Assembly: GCF_003986935.1 (NCBI RefSeq)
Contig: NZ_RJZE01000015.1
Location: 1-64,000, forward strand
Source of the DNA: Paraburkholderia kururiensis JCM 10599 = LMG 19447
Lineage (GTDB): Bacteria; Pseudomonadota; Gammaproteobacteria; Burkholderiales; Burkholderiaceae
Reading direction: 5' to 3'
DNA length: 64,000 bases
The position numbers and the translations under genes were made by a program. This document shows, piece after piece, positions 1 to 8,855 of the stretch (within the stretch, counting starts at the first letter, position 1; each line of letters starts with the position of its first letter). A model generated the notes under the pieces. The model made no database searches. It had not been told where the DNA came from and saw only the letters and a program-made list of their open reading frames with translations.

Positions 1-76
1 GAACAGGACCGTGAAACGACTCCACGCCGATGATAGTGCGGATTGCCCGTGTGAAAGTAGGTAATCGTCAGGCTCC
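1..76 (+). rRNA. rrf: 5S ribosomal RNA, 3' part
   Basis: The first bases match the 3' two-thirds of a betaproteobacterial 5S rRNA, including the segment GAACAGGACCGTGAAACGAC and the terminal GTCAGGCTCC. The 5' part lies outside the window. This is the distal end of an rrn operon reading rightwards, and an intrinsic terminator follows ten bases later. The exact 3' end is placed by eye. Confidence 0.85.
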
Positions 77-85
77 TTACCCCGC

Positions 86-116
86 AAAGACCCCGCCACC
101 CATATGGCGGGGTCTT
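86..116 (+). terminator. rrn operon terminator
   Basis: A perfect 11-bp stem (AAGACCCCGCC / GGCGGGGTCTT) with a short loop lies just after the 5S rRNA end. It is symmetrical enough to work in both directions. No gene was recognised between this hairpin and the amidohydrolase stop codon at 313. Confidence 0.75.
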
Positions 117-312
117 CTGCTTTGGGCCGGCGCTTCCCTCCTGAACCACGCCTCGACCAGTCCCCACTGGCAGCCCCAAAACCTCCCGCATCTCCAGCCC
201 CAGCAAGCCCATACCAAGGCGAAACCATCCGCGCCTCGTAGGTCGCTTAGGTCCTTGAGGCACTATTAGCAGTTAAATCAGTCCGGAACGTTCACACACG
301 CTGAGCGCTTAC

Positions 313-1509
313 TCACTCGCATTGCAATAGAAACTGTGTGGCTAGCCGCACCCAATAGGTCGCGCCTACCGGAAGCAGTGCGTCGTTGAAGTCGTAGCTC
401 GCGTTGTGCAGCATACAAGGCCCGACGCCATGTCCTGCTTCCCGATGCCCGCCGTCTCCATTCCCGAGGAATGCATAGCAACCGGGTTTGGCGAGCAACA
501 TGAATGAAAAGTCCTCAGCACCCATGGTTGGCTCTACGTTGCTTTCGACATTTTCTGCCCCAACCACTTCTGCCATTACGCTGGCGGCAAATTGAGTTTC
601 TTTGCTGCTATTCACCGTAGGCGGATAGTTGCGATGGAAGCTTATCGTCACGTCGCAGTCGTACGCTGCTGCCGTACTTTCCGCGATCTTCCGCAAGCGC
701 GTTTCGATCAGATCCAGCGTTTCGGTCGTGAACGTTCGGACTGTGCCGGCTAGCCACGCGTCATCGGGAACAACGTTGACGGCGTCGCCAGCGTGGATTT
801 GAGTGATTGAAAGCACTGCCGTGTCGAGCGGCTTCTTGTTTCTCGTGACGATGCTTTGCAGACCGTTGGCGATCTGTACCGCAACGAACACAGGATCGCG
901 GCCGTTGTGCGGAAGTGCCGCGTGAGACCCGACGCCCTTGATGTCGATGCGGAACTCGTTGCTCGACGCCATGATTGGTCCTTCCCTCACGCCGAAATGT
1001 CCTTCCGGTAGGCCGGGCCAGTTGTGAATGCCGAACACCGCATCGACGGGAAACTTGATGAACAAGCCGTCGTCGATCATCGCCTGTGCGCCGGCTCCGC
1101 CTTCTTCGGCCGGTTGAAAGATAAATACGATCGTTCCATCAAACTCACCATGTTTCGCAAGGTGGCGAGCCGCACCTAGCAGCATCGCGGTGTGCCCGTC
1201 GTGTCCGCAGGCGTGCATCTTCCCTTCGTTGCGAGACCGATGCGCGAAACTGTTGAGTTCATGTATCGGCAGGGCGTCCATATCGGCTCGCAGTCCAACA
1301 GAGCGCGTTCCGTTACCGCGCTTCAGGACGCCCACTACCCCCGTTTTGCCTAGGCCACGGTGAACCTCGATGCCCCACGCGGTCAATCTGTCTGCAACGA
1401 GGTCGGCTGTCCGTGTCTCCTCGTAGCGCAGCTCGGGATGAGCGTGAATCGTTCGTCGAAGGGTTTGAATTTCGCCGCGCGCGGCCTCGATTTCGGGGAT
1501 CAATCTCAT
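313..1509 (-). CDS. M20 family amidohydrolase (hippurate hydrolase/aminoacylase type)
   Basis: A zinc-dependent M20D peptidase-family enzyme of 398 residues, the usual length. These enzymes cleave N-acyl amino acids such as hippurate in the cytoplasm. The metal-binding signature HACGHDGHTAMLLGAA is near residue 100, and a glutamate pair with a glycine-rich tail (EEGGAGA) is near residue 135. A late MGAEDFSFML block carries the remaining metal ligand region. The ATG at 1509 puts the conserved N-terminal helix (EAARGEIQTLRRTIHAHPEL) in frame. It stands alone, divergent from the oxidoreductase at 1680. The exact substrate cannot be told from sequence. Confidence 0.88.
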   Translation of the reverse strand: MRLIPEIEAARGEIQTLRRTIHAHPELRYEETRTADLVADRLTAWGIEVHRGLGKTGVVGVLKRGNGTRSVGLRADMDALPIHELNSFAHRSRNEGKMHACGHDGHTAMLLGAARHLAKHGEFDGTIVFIFQPAEEGGAGAQAMIDDGLFIKFPVDAVFGIHNWPGLPEGHFGVREGPIMASSNEFRIDIKGVGSHAALPHNGRDPVFVAVQIANGLQSIVTRNKKPLDTAVLSITQIHAGDAVNVVPDDAWLAGTVRTFTTETLDLIETRLRKIAESTAAAYDCDVTISFHRNYPPTVNSSKETQFAASVMAEVVGAENVESNVEPTMGAEDFSFMLLAKPGCYAFLGNGDGGHREAGHGVGPCMLHNASYDFNDALLPVGATYWVRLATQFLLQCE

Positions 1510-1679
1510 GGTTTTCGTCTTGATGTCTCGTGACGCGCGGCTGGCGCCGCGACAGATCGGACCATTCTACGCCCCACCGATTTTTCCGCCGGAATCCCCC
1601 TTGTGGCTGATCTGGCACGCGAGCAGAACGTAATAAAATCACCGCTTCGGTATTCGCAATACCTTCCGGGTCCGTCCAT

Positions 1680-3758
1680 ATGAATGCTTCAGCAGAATTT
1701 GCCCGCGCCGTTTGTCCTCATGATTGCCCCGATACCTGCGCGATGCGGGTCACCGTCGAAAATGGGCGTGCGATCAAGGTGGTGGGCGATCCGGATCATC
1801 CGCCCACACAAGGCGTGCTGTGCACGAAGGTGAGTCGATACGCGGAGCGCGTCCATCACCGTGATCGCTTGACGGTGCCAATGAAGCGGGTCGGCCGTAA
1901 GGGGGAAGGTCGTTTCGAGCCGGTCAGTTGGGACGAGGCTTACTCGATCGCTGCAACCCGGCTCTCCGAAATTGCGGCCCGGGCGCCCGAAGCGATTCTT
2001 CCATACAGCTACGCGGGCACGATGGGACTCGTGCAGGGAGAGAGTATCGCCCAGCGCTTCTTTCACAAGCTCGGGGCGTCGCGGCTGGACCGCACCATTT
2101 GCTCGGCTGCCGGTGCGGCCGGTTTGCGCTATACCTATGGCGCCAGCATCGGCATGCACAGCGAGTTCTTCTCGGAAGCCGAGGTCATCCTGATCTGGGG
2201 CGGTAATCCTATCGCGTCGAACCTGCATGTATGGACGCGCATGCAGGAGGCGAAGCGCAACGGCGCGAAGCTCATTGCGATCGACCCCTACCGCTCGCTG
2301 ACCGCCGAGAAATGCCATCAGCACGTCCAGCTCAAGCCGGGCACGGACGCCGCGCTCGCGCTCGGTATGATGCACGTGCTGATCACCGAAGACCGGCTCG
2401 ATCACGCGTACATCGGCGAGTACACATACGGATTCGAGCAACTGAAGGCCCGCGCCCTTGAGTGGACACCGGATCGCGCTGCCCGTGTGTGCGGTATCGA
2501 GGAGCAAACGGTCATTGACCTCGCGCGCGTCTATGGGTCGACCAAACGAGCCGCTATCCGCGCGAACTACGGGCTCCAACGCGTACGCGGGGGAGGCAAC
2601 GCGGTGCGCGCAATCGCCTGCCTGCCGTCGCTCACGGGTGCATGGCGGCATCGGGCGGGTGGATTGTTGCTTTCGTCGTCGGGCTGGTCGCCGGTCAATA
2701 ACCACGCGCTGGAGCGTCCCGATCTGATGCCGGGCTGGCCATCGAAACTGCCGCGTGTCGTCAATATGAACGAGATCGGCAACACGCTGCTGCATCCTGG
2801 TGACGGCGAATTCGGGCCGAAGGTAGAAGCGATCGTGGTCTACAACTCGAATCCGGTCGCGGTCGCGCCGGACTCCGCGCGGGTCGCGAAGGGTTTCGCC
2901 CGCGAGGACCTCTTCACCATCGTGCTCGAGCAGTTCCAGACCGATACGGCGGACTACGCCGATTTGCTGCTTCCGGCCACGACGCAGCTAGAGCACCTCG
3001 ACATTCACAAGTCGTACGGCCACACCTACGTGATGGCGAATCTTCCTGCGATCCCGCCGGTCGGCGAGGCTCGCGCGAATACGGAGATCTTCCGCGGCAT
3101 CGCACGCCGCATGAAGCTCACGGAGCCGGCGCTCTACGACAGCGACGAAGCCGTGGCTGCAGTCGCCTACCGTTGGGACGATCCCGCTCTCACGGGCGTG
3201 AGCTGGGAATCGTTAAAGACAACGGGTTGGGTCAAACTCGCCTTGCCCGATGCGCCTTTTGCCAACGGTGGCTTCCAAACACCTTCCGGCAAGTGCGAAT
3301 TCTTTAGCGATCGTCTTGCAAAAGAAGGCATCGATCCGCTACCGGACTATCTGCCACCCCACGAATCGGCCGACGGCTCGCCAGAGCTCGCAGCCCGCTA
3401 TCCGCTCGCCATGATTTCGCCGCCGGCGCGCAACTTTCTGAACAGTACCTTCGTCAACGTCGAGAGCTTGCGCTCCACCGAAGGCTCGCCCCATCTCGAC
3501 ATCCATCCTGTGGATGCCGTGGCGCGGGGTATCGCCGAAGGCGACGAGTTGCGTATCTTCAACGACCGCGGCGTGCTGCATGCCCGCGCCCGCGTGACGG
3601 ACCGGGCGCGCGAGGGTGTCGTTGTCGGCCTGTCGATCTGGTGGAAAAAGTTGGCGCCGGATGGCTGCAACGCCAACCAGGTCACGAGTCAGGCGTTGAC
3701 GGATCTGGGCCGCTCGGCAACGTTCTACGACTGCCTCGTCGAAGTGGAGCGCGCCTGA
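1680..3758 (+). CDS. molybdopterin-dependent oxidoreductase, 4Fe-4S type
   Basis: A 692-residue member of the DMSO reductase/formate dehydrogenase family that binds bis-molybdopterin and one 4Fe-4S cluster. The cluster motif is at the N-terminus, with cysteines at residues 12, 16, 20 and 48 (CPHDCPDTC ... CTK). The central molybdopterin domain contains the ILIWGGNP-type block, and the C-terminal molydopterin-dinucleotide-binding domain begins near residue 580. There is no Tat twin-arginine leader, so the enzyme is probably cytoplasmic. No partner subunit is adjacent, so the electron acceptor and substrate are unknown. Many Burkholderiales carry an orphan oxidoreductase of this type. Confidence 0.88.
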   Translation: MNASAEFARAVCPHDCPDTCAMRVTVENGRAIKVVGDPDHPPTQGVLCTKVSRYAERVHHRDRLTVPMKRVGRKGEGRFEPVSWDEAYSIAATRLSEIAARAPEAILPYSYAGTMGLVQGESIAQRFFHKLGASRLDRTICSAAGAAGLRYTYGASIGMHSEFFSEAEVILIWGGNPIASNLHVWTRMQEAKRNGAKLIAIDPYRSLTAEKCHQHVQLKPGTDAALALGMMHVLITEDRLDHAYIGEYTYGFEQLKARALEWTPDRAARVCGIEEQTVIDLARVYGSTKRAAIRANYGLQRVRGGGNAVRAIACLPSLTGAWRHRAGGLLLSSSGWSPVNNHALERPDLMPGWPSKLPRVVNMNEIGNTLLHPGDGEFGPKVEAIVVYNSNPVAVAPDSARVAKGFAREDLFTIVLEQFQTDTADYADLLLPATTQLEHLDIHKSYGHTYVMANLPAIPPVGEARANTEIFRGIARRMKLTEPALYDSDEAVAAVAYRWDDPALTGVSWESLKTTGWVKLALPDAPFANGGFQTPSGKCEFFSDRLAKEGIDPLPDYLPPHESADGSPELAARYPLAMISPPARNFLNSTFVNVESLRSTEGSPHLDIHPVDAVARGIAEGDELRIFNDRGVLHARARVTDRAREGVVVGLSIWWKKLAPDGCNANQVTSQALTDLGRSATFYDCLVEVERA

Positions 3759-3918
3759 GAGTGGGAGCGTGCCGTTGTTATGCGCCTGCCTCAACGGACG
3801 CCCAAACGTATTCGAGGGCGAAATCTAACTGCCCGCCCGGCTTCGAAACCGCCACCGTCCCCGTGCTAGGATGCCATTTTTTAGCACGACCATTCGAAAA
3901 TTCAGGAGGAGACGCGGC

Positions 3919-5592
3919 ATGGAAAAAGTCTGGCTAAAGTCCTATCCGCCCGGCGTTCCAGCCGAGATCGATCCGAGCCAGTACGCGTCCATTACGGACT
4001 TGCTGGAGGAAAGTTTTCGGCAGTATCGCGCGAAGAGCGCGTTTGCCTGCATGGGCAAGCAGATCACCTACGGACAGCTCGACGACCTGTCACGCGCCCT
4101 CGGTGCCTGGTTTCAGTCGCGCGGCATTGTGCGTGGCGCGCGCATCGCCGTCATGATGCCCAACGTGTTGCAGTATCCGGTCGCGCTCTCCGCGATCCTG
4201 CGCGCGGGTTACGTCGTGGTGAACGTCAATCCGCTCTATACGCCGCGCGAACTCGAACATCAGCTCAAGGACAGCGGCGCCGAAGCCATCATCATCCTCG
4301 AAAACTTCGCGGTTACGCTGCAGGCGGTTATCCGCAATACCGCGGTGAAGCACGTAGTCGTTGCGACGATGGGCGATCTGTTGGGGCCGAAAGGCGCGCT
4401 CGTGAACTTCGTTGTGCGTCGGGTGAAGAAGATGGTGCCGGCGTGGGCGCTGCCGGGTCACGTGCGTTTCAATGACGCCGTGCGCGCGGGCGGCCGACAG
4501 ACCTTCAAGCGCGTGGAGCAGAGCGCGGAGGACGTCGCGTTTCTCCAATACACGGGCGGCACGACCGGCGTGGCGAAGGGGGCGACCCTGCTGCATCGGA
4601 ACATCATTGCGAATGTGCTGCAGTCGCATGCATGGCTGGATGTGGCGCGCCGCCAGCGGCCTGACATCGAGCAGTTCATTACTGTGGTCGCGCTGCCGCT
4701 CTATCACGTATTTGCGCTGACGGTGTGTGGCCTGCTGACCATCCGGACGGGCGGCCTCGGCGTCCTGATTCCGAATCCGCGCGACATAGCGGGCACGATC
4801 AAGGCACTGCAGGGCTACGCGATTACGACGATTCCGGCGGTCAACACGCTCTACAACGCTTTGCTCAACCATCCTGACTTCGACAAGCTCGACTTTTCGA
4901 ATCTGCTCGTTGCGAATGGTGGCGGTATGGCGGTTCAGGAAGCTGTTGCGAAACGGTGGTTCGAGCGCACCCATACGCCGATCATCGAAGGTTATGGGTT
5001 GTCCGAAACATCACCGTGCGTAACCTGCAACCCGGCAACGGTGACGGAGTACAGCGGGACGATCGGCCTACCACTGCCGTCCACCGAGGTTTCGATCCAG
5101 GACGATGCCGGCAACGAAGTGCCGCTCGGCGAGGCTGGCGAAATTTGTATCCGCGGCCCTCAGGTGATGGCGGGTTATTGGAACCGACCCGAAGAGACGG
5201 CCAAGGTAATGACGTCCGATGGCTTCTTCAAATCGGGCGACGTCGGCGTCATGGACGCACGCGGATTCGTGAAGGTCGTCGACCGGAAGAAGGACATGAT
5301 TCTGGTGTCCGGCTTCAACGTGTACCCGAACGAGATCGAGGACGTGGTCGCGAAACTTCCCGGGGTGTTCGAGGTTGCCGCGGTGGGAGTGCCCGATGCG
5401 CACTCGGGCGAGGCGGTGAAGCTCGTCATCGTCAAGAAGGATCCGGCGCTTACCGATACGGACGTTTTCGCGTTCTGCAAGACGCAGCTGACGGGTTACA
5501 AGCGGCCCAAGATCATCGAATTCCGCGCCGAGCTGCCGAAGAGTAATGTCGGCAAGATCTTGCGGCGGGAACTGCGTGACGGAAGAGCATGA
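3919..5592 (+). CDS. fadD: long-chain fatty acid--CoA ligase
   Basis: An ATP-dependent acyl-CoA synthetase of the ANL superfamily that activates fatty acids for beta-oxidation. It is 557 residues from the ATG at 3919, which follows a strong AGGAGG ribosome site. An upstream in-frame ATG at 3871 lacks such a site. Visible motifs are the AMP-binding P-loop YTGGTTGVAKGA (near 213), the GYGLSETSP motif (near 356), and the hinge and C-terminal block KSGDVGVMD ... DRKKDMILVSGFNVYP. The lysine of SNVGKILRREL near the end is the adenylation-step lysine of this family. The gene is single, followed by a terminator at 5703. The chain-length range is inferred only from similarity to FadD. Confidence 0.9.
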   Translation: MEKVWLKSYPPGVPAEIDPSQYASITDLLEESFRQYRAKSAFACMGKQITYGQLDDLSRALGAWFQSRGIVRGARIAVMMPNVLQYPVALSAILRAGYVVVNVNPLYTPRELEHQLKDSGAEAIIILENFAVTLQAVIRNTAVKHVVVATMGDLLGPKGALVNFVVRRVKKMVPAWALPGHVRFNDAVRAGGRQTFKRVEQSAEDVAFLQYTGGTTGVAKGATLLHRNIIANVLQSHAWLDVARRQRPDIEQFITVVALPLYHVFALTVCGLLTIRTGGLGVLIPNPRDIAGTIKALQGYAITTIPAVNTLYNALLNHPDFDKLDFSNLLVANGGGMAVQEAVAKRWFERTHTPIIEGYGLSETSPCVTCNPATVTEYSGTIGLPLPSTEVSIQDDAGNEVPLGEAGEICIRGPQVMAGYWNRPEETAKVMTSDGFFKSGDVGVMDARGFVKVVDRKKDMILVSGFNVYPNEIEDVVAKLPGVFEVAAVGVPDAHSGEAVKLVIVKKDPALTDTDVFAFCKTQLTGYKRPKIIEFRAELPKSNVGKILRRELRDGRA

Positions 5593-5702
5593 GGTCTTCC
5601 AGGAGTGCAAGTGAGCAAAACGTGGGTGTTGCGCGCGAAGCAGTCACATAGCACCTGATGGGCGAGTCGGGTTTAGCTTCCGCCCGCTGCCTCATCGGCG
5701 TC

Positions 5703-5736
5703 AGCCCGACCGACGTAAAGTCTGTCGGGCTTTTTT
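5703..5736 (+). terminator. intrinsic terminator after the acyl-CoA ligase gene
   Basis: An AGCCCGAC / GTCGGGCT stem is followed by TTTTTT on the plus strand, 110 bases after the ligase stop codon. The 5593-5869 spacer holds this hairpin and the opposite-facing one of the porin gene. I recognised no gene there. Confidence 0.8.
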
Positions 5737-5814
5737 GTGTGCACCGTTCTGGGCACAGTGATGGTCCGTCTGCGCAGAAGGCCCGGCGACACCGGCCAAT
5801 CAACAACACTAAAA

Positions 5815-5841
5815 CGAAAAAAGGCGCCCGAAGGCGCCTTG
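5815..5841 (-). terminator. intrinsic terminator of the porin gene
   Basis: A perfect stem (AAGGCGCC / GGCGCCTT, CGAA loop) is preceded on the plus strand by six A residues. It therefore reads as hairpin plus U-run on the minus strand, 30 bases after the porin stop codon. Confidence 0.85.
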
Positions 5842-5869
5842 AGACTACAGACTACTTTGTTCCGACTTA

Positions 5870-7042
5870 TTAGAACTTGTGACGGATACCGACGCGAGCC
5901 GTCAGCTGATTCTTGTTCGACGACGCGGTGAGGCCGTTGATGCCGGCGACGGCAGGAACGACGCTGTTACCGCTCGAGCTAACCGTATCGCCAGACGCGT
6001 GTTGGTACACGCCGATCACGTAGACGTCGGTGCGCTTCGACAGGAAGTAGTCGGTACCAAGCGAGAACTGATGGTACTTCGCGGCCGAATTGCCGTTGAT
6101 CTTGGAGCCCTGCGTATAGTCGTACGCCGTGCCGATCAGCAAGGCGGGGGTCAACTGATACTTGAAGTTGACTTCAGCATTGTTGAAAGTTGCGGTTTGA
6201 CCTGCAAAGGCCGATGCGTACGACGAGCCCAGGTTATAGAACTTGATGTTCGAGTACGTTGCACCCACCGTTGCTGCGCCGAACGTGTACGCGCCACCTG
6301 CGCCGATGACCTGGTACGTGTGCGCCGAACCGTAGCCCGCATAGACCGGCGAGCTGACGTTCGAAATCGCACCGTTGACCGTGCCCGACGTGCTGTTGCC
6401 GAAGAAGCTGACGTTCGGGTTACGGACGTTCAAGTAACCGAGGCCGAGAACCAGCGGGCCGTTGTTGTAGCCGGCGCCGAACGAGAAGATCTGGTTACGG
6501 CTGAAGTCGCCGGACACGCCACCGAGGCTGTACAGGGCGCCGAACTTGAGGCCGGCGTAGTCAGCACTCGTGAACTTGATCGCGTTGTTCACGCGATAGG
6601 CGTTGTTGAAGTTGTCGAGGTCACCCGGGTGAGCAGCGATGTAGCCGCCCCATTGGTCGCCGGCTTCCAGCGGGCCGACGAAGTCGACCACGGAGTCATA
6701 CTGGCGTCCCAGCGTGACGGTACCGTACGGGCTCGACAGGCCGACATACGCCTGGCGGCCGAACTCGAGACCGCCTTGACCGAGCTTGCCGGTGTTCACG
6801 TCGAAGCCGTTTTCCAACACGAAGATCGCCTTCAGGCCACCGCCCAGATCTTCCGTGCCGCGCAGACCCCAGCGGCTGCCTTGCATGACGCCGCTTGACA
6901 GGTTGTAAAGGTGCTTGCCGCCGGCGTTCGTATTGATGTTGAAACCTTCATCAATAATGCCGTACAGCGTGACGCTGCTCTGTGCGTGAGCAACACCAGC
7001 GAACGCGCCAAGGGCTGCGAGCGCGAGAAGCGACTTTTTCAT
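5870..7042 (-). CDS. outer membrane porin (Gram-negative trimeric porin, OmpC/OpcP-like)
   Basis: A 390-residue general-diffusion porin of the betaproteobacterial family. A 20-residue signal peptide (MKKSLLALAALGAFAGVAHA) ends in an AxA site followed by QSSVTLYG, the first beta strand. The chain ends in the outer membrane insertion signature with a terminal Phe (VGIRHKF). Alternating aromatic/hydrophobic strands run throughout, including the conserved SRWGLRGTEDLGGGLKAIF block. GGAG lies just ahead of the ATG at 7042. Burkholderiaceae carry many paralogues, so no specific substrate is assigned. Confidence 0.93.
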   Translation of the reverse strand: MKKSLLALAALGAFAGVAHAQSSVTLYGIIDEGFNINTNAGGKHLYNLSSGVMQGSRWGLRGTEDLGGGLKAIFVLENGFDVNTGKLGQGGLEFGRQAYVGLSSPYGTVTLGRQYDSVVDFVGPLEAGDQWGGYIAAHPGDLDNFNNAYRVNNAIKFTSADYAGLKFGALYSLGGVSGDFSRNQIFSFGAGYNNGPLVLGLGYLNVRNPNVSFFGNSTSGTVNGAISNVSSPVYAGYGSAHTYQVIGAGGAYTFGAATVGATYSNIKFYNLGSSYASAFAGQTATFNNAEVNFKYQLTPALLIGTAYDYTQGSKINGNSAAKYHQFSLGTDYFLSKRTDVYVIGVYQHASGDTVSSSGNSVVPAVAGINGLTASSNKNQLTARVGIRHKF

Positions 7043-7071
7043 TGAGAGATCTCCAAGGGATTACCGAAATC

Positions 7072-7100
7072 GTTATATGGGCAGGGCAAATATTTGTCTT
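7072..7100 (-). promoter_or_regulatory. putative porin promoter
   Basis: On the minus strand AAGACA (7100-7095) and TATAAC (7077-7072) are 17 bases apart, about 30 bases ahead of the porin ATG. The -35 box is weak, as is common for regulated porin genes. The rest of the 7043-7375 spacer up to coq7 contains one palindrome (7121-7136) and no gene I could support. Confidence 0.4.
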
Positions 7101-7120
7101 GCGTTGCGGCCTTGCCATCT

Positions 7121-7136
7121 AACTTCGCGAGAAGTT
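7121..7136. promoter_or_regulatory. palindrome upstream of the porin promoter
   Basis: AACTTC-GCGA-GAAGTT is a 6-4-6 inverted repeat located 20 bases upstream of the proposed porin -35 box. Its position suits an activator or repressor site, but no family-specific consensus was recognised. Confidence 0.3.
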
Positions 7137-7375
7137 GCCCGTAATGTAACAAAACGCCTAACGTGGACAAAGAAAAAGCGGGGTGCGCTGCAAGTCCATG
7201 TTTCGTTTACGCAACATGGTCTAGAATTGCATATTTGCCATAGGATTTACCCTGGATCTGTCGCGTGCGGAGCGGAAGAAGTCGGCCGGTTGGCTTCGGG
7301 CTACTACGTATTTCTTCCGGATGCAGACGCGAGGTATGCCAATGGCCAGACGCAGAAGTCGGATGGAGGGATTGA

Positions 7376-8023
7376 ATGACGCTGGATGAATTGATTACGG
7401 AGTTTGATCGAGGCCTGCGAACCATGGCCGGGGTATCGCGAATGAGCCGTCCCACTCCGTTGCCGCCTACCGAAGAACAATCTGGAGAGGGGGCGCAGCC
7501 AGTGGACCTTTCTCCGGCCGAGCGCACCCATGCCGCGGGACTCATGCGGGTGAACCACGTCGGGGAGGTATGCGCCCAGGCCCTATACCAGGCGCAGAAG
7601 CTTGCCACGTCGTCGCCTAAGCTGAAAGACGCGTTCGAACGCGCCGCGCGCGAGGAGGAAGACCACCTTGCATGGACCGCCCGGCGTCTGGAAGCGCTGG
7701 ACTCTCGTCCCAGCTTGCTCAATCCGCTCTGGTACGCCGGGGCACTCTCGATCGGTTTCGTCGCCGGGTGTTTCGGCGACAAGGTAAGCCTCGGATTCAT
7801 GGCGGAGACAGAGCGTCAGGTCGAGCAGCATCTCGACAGCCATCTGGACAAGCTTCCGGAAGCCGACCGCGAGTCTCGAGCAATCGTTGAGCAGATGCGC
7901 ACCGACGAGGTTGCGCACGCAAAGGCCGCCACCGACGCAGGCGGCGTCGAACTGCCGTTTCCGGCTCGCGCGATCATGAGAGCCGCATCGAAAGTAATGA
8001 CGCGTACTGCCTACTATCTATGA
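7376..8023 (+). CDS. coq7: 2-polyprenyl-3-methyl-6-methoxy-1,4-benzoquinone monooxygenase (Coq7)
   Basis: A di-iron hydroxylase that performs the last ring hydroxylation of ubiquinone synthesis at the inner membrane. The 215-residue length is typical of the betaproteobacterial form. Iron-ligand motifs are visible in a four-helix pattern: the glutamate of RVNHVGEVCAQALYQAQ (near 60), EEDHLAW (near 92), a glutamate in METERQVEQHLDSHL, and the late DEVAHAKAA. The ATG at 7376 gives the usual MTLDELI start. Its neighbours are unrelated, and it lies directly upstream of the dcw promoter region. Confidence 0.92.
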   Translation: MTLDELITEFDRGLRTMAGVSRMSRPTPLPPTEEQSGEGAQPVDLSPAERTHAAGLMRVNHVGEVCAQALYQAQKLATSSPKLKDAFERAAREEEDHLAWTARRLEALDSRPSLLNPLWYAGALSIGFVAGCFGDKVSLGFMAETERQVEQHLDSHLDKLPEADRESRAIVEQMRTDEVAHAKAATDAGGVELPFPARAIMRAASKVMTRTAYYL

Positions 8024-8275
8024 TCCATTTCAGGTGGGACGGCCTCTCAATGCCGTTTCACCCCGCCTTGCCTCAAACGCCTCTCTCGCTCCGCATCACC
8101 ATCTCTCCCGCTCGCCCTCCAATCACGCCTTTCCCCCGCACTTTTCAGGTATTACCTTCACAGTCTGCAGTAGCTCATTCATTCGTAACGATTTTTTGCT
8201 TTTACCGTGCTTGAACAAGTGCCGCTAAGTCCTTGTTCTAACTAATAAATTTCGTCAAAAAACAGTCCTTCTCCC

Positions 8276-8304
8276 TTGACCCGTCCAGGGCGTTCCTCTA
8301 AAGT
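8276..8304 (+). promoter_or_regulatory. dcw cluster promoter (Pmra)
   Basis: TTGACC (8276-8281) and TAAAGT (8299-8304) are separated by 17 bases, a good sigma70-type match about 110 bases ahead of the mraZ GTG. It is the only clear promoter in the 8024-8412 spacer. The following genes are so tightly packed that this promoter probably drives much of the cluster. The first MraZ-box repeat overlaps the -10 element. Confidence 0.65.
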
Positions 8305-8342
8305 GGGAGACAGTGTGAGAAAGTGTATTTTTGTGTGATTCC
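8303..8342 (+). promoter_or_regulatory. MraZ operator: four 10-bp direct repeats
   Basis: Four consecutive 10-base units begin GTGGG, GTGTG, GTGTA and GTGTG at 8303, 8313, 8323 and 8333. In several bacteria MraZ binds TGGGN-type repeats spaced one helical turn apart in front of its own gene. The arrangement here is the same and overlaps the -10 box. This implies autorepression of the cluster by MraZ; that role is inferred from the known family. Confidence 0.65.
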
Positions 8343-8412
8343 TCGGGCATCTTCCGGTAGATTTTTGAGATCAGGCGGGCGGTGCGCGGCACCGCGATGA
8401 GGGGAGAGCGAA

Positions 8413-8841
8413 GTGTTCCAGGGGGCGTCGGCGCTGACGCTCGATGCGAAAGGACGGATGTCGATTCCGTCGCGCTATCGGGAAGCGCTGCAACAACAGG
8501 CAGAAGGACGGGTGACGGTGACCAAGCACCCGGACGGCTGCCTGTTGCTGTTTCCACGCCCCGAATGGGAAGTGTTTCGCGCGAAAGTCGCTGCCTTGCC
8601 CATGGACGCCCACTGGTGGCGCCGCATCTTCCTCGGTAATGCCTCGGATGTCGAACTGGACAGCGCGGGCCGCGTGCTCGTATCGCCTGAGTTGCGGCTT
8701 GCTGCCGCGCTGGAAAAGGAAGTGATGCTGCTCGGCATGGGCAGTCACTTCGAGTTGTGGGATGCCCAGACTTACGCCGCGAAGGAAGCTGCGGCGATGG
8801 CGCAGGGCATGCCCGACGCGCTGAAGAATTTCACATTCTGA
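8413..8841 (+). CDS. mraZ: transcriptional regulator MraZ
   Basis: A 142-residue AbrB-fold DNA-binding protein, the first gene of the dcw cluster. It has two MraZ (SpoVT/AbrB-like) repeats. The first is at residues 5-50 (LTLDAKGRMSIPSRYRE) and the second near 78-120 (VELDSAGRVLVSPELR), each with the family D-x-x-x-R element. It starts at GTG 8413 after a purine-rich site (GGGGAGAG). The ATG at 8382 is in another frame. MraZ also binds and modulates the methyltransferase RsmH encoded next. The operator repeats at 8303-8342 suggest autoregulation. Confidence 0.93.
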   Translation: MFQGASALTLDAKGRMSIPSRYREALQQQAEGRVTVTKHPDGCLLLFPRPEWEVFRAKVAALPMDAHWWRRIFLGNASDVELDSAGRVLVSPELRLAAALEKEVMLLGMGSHFELWDAQTYAAKEAAAMAQGMPDALKNFTF

Positions 8842-8855
8842 CCGCGGGTGACTCG

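Noticed and set aside
5879..6898. 339-residue plus-strand frame opposite the porin gene
   Set aside because: Highly Arg/Val/Ala biased, no family features, fully antisense to a certain porin gene.
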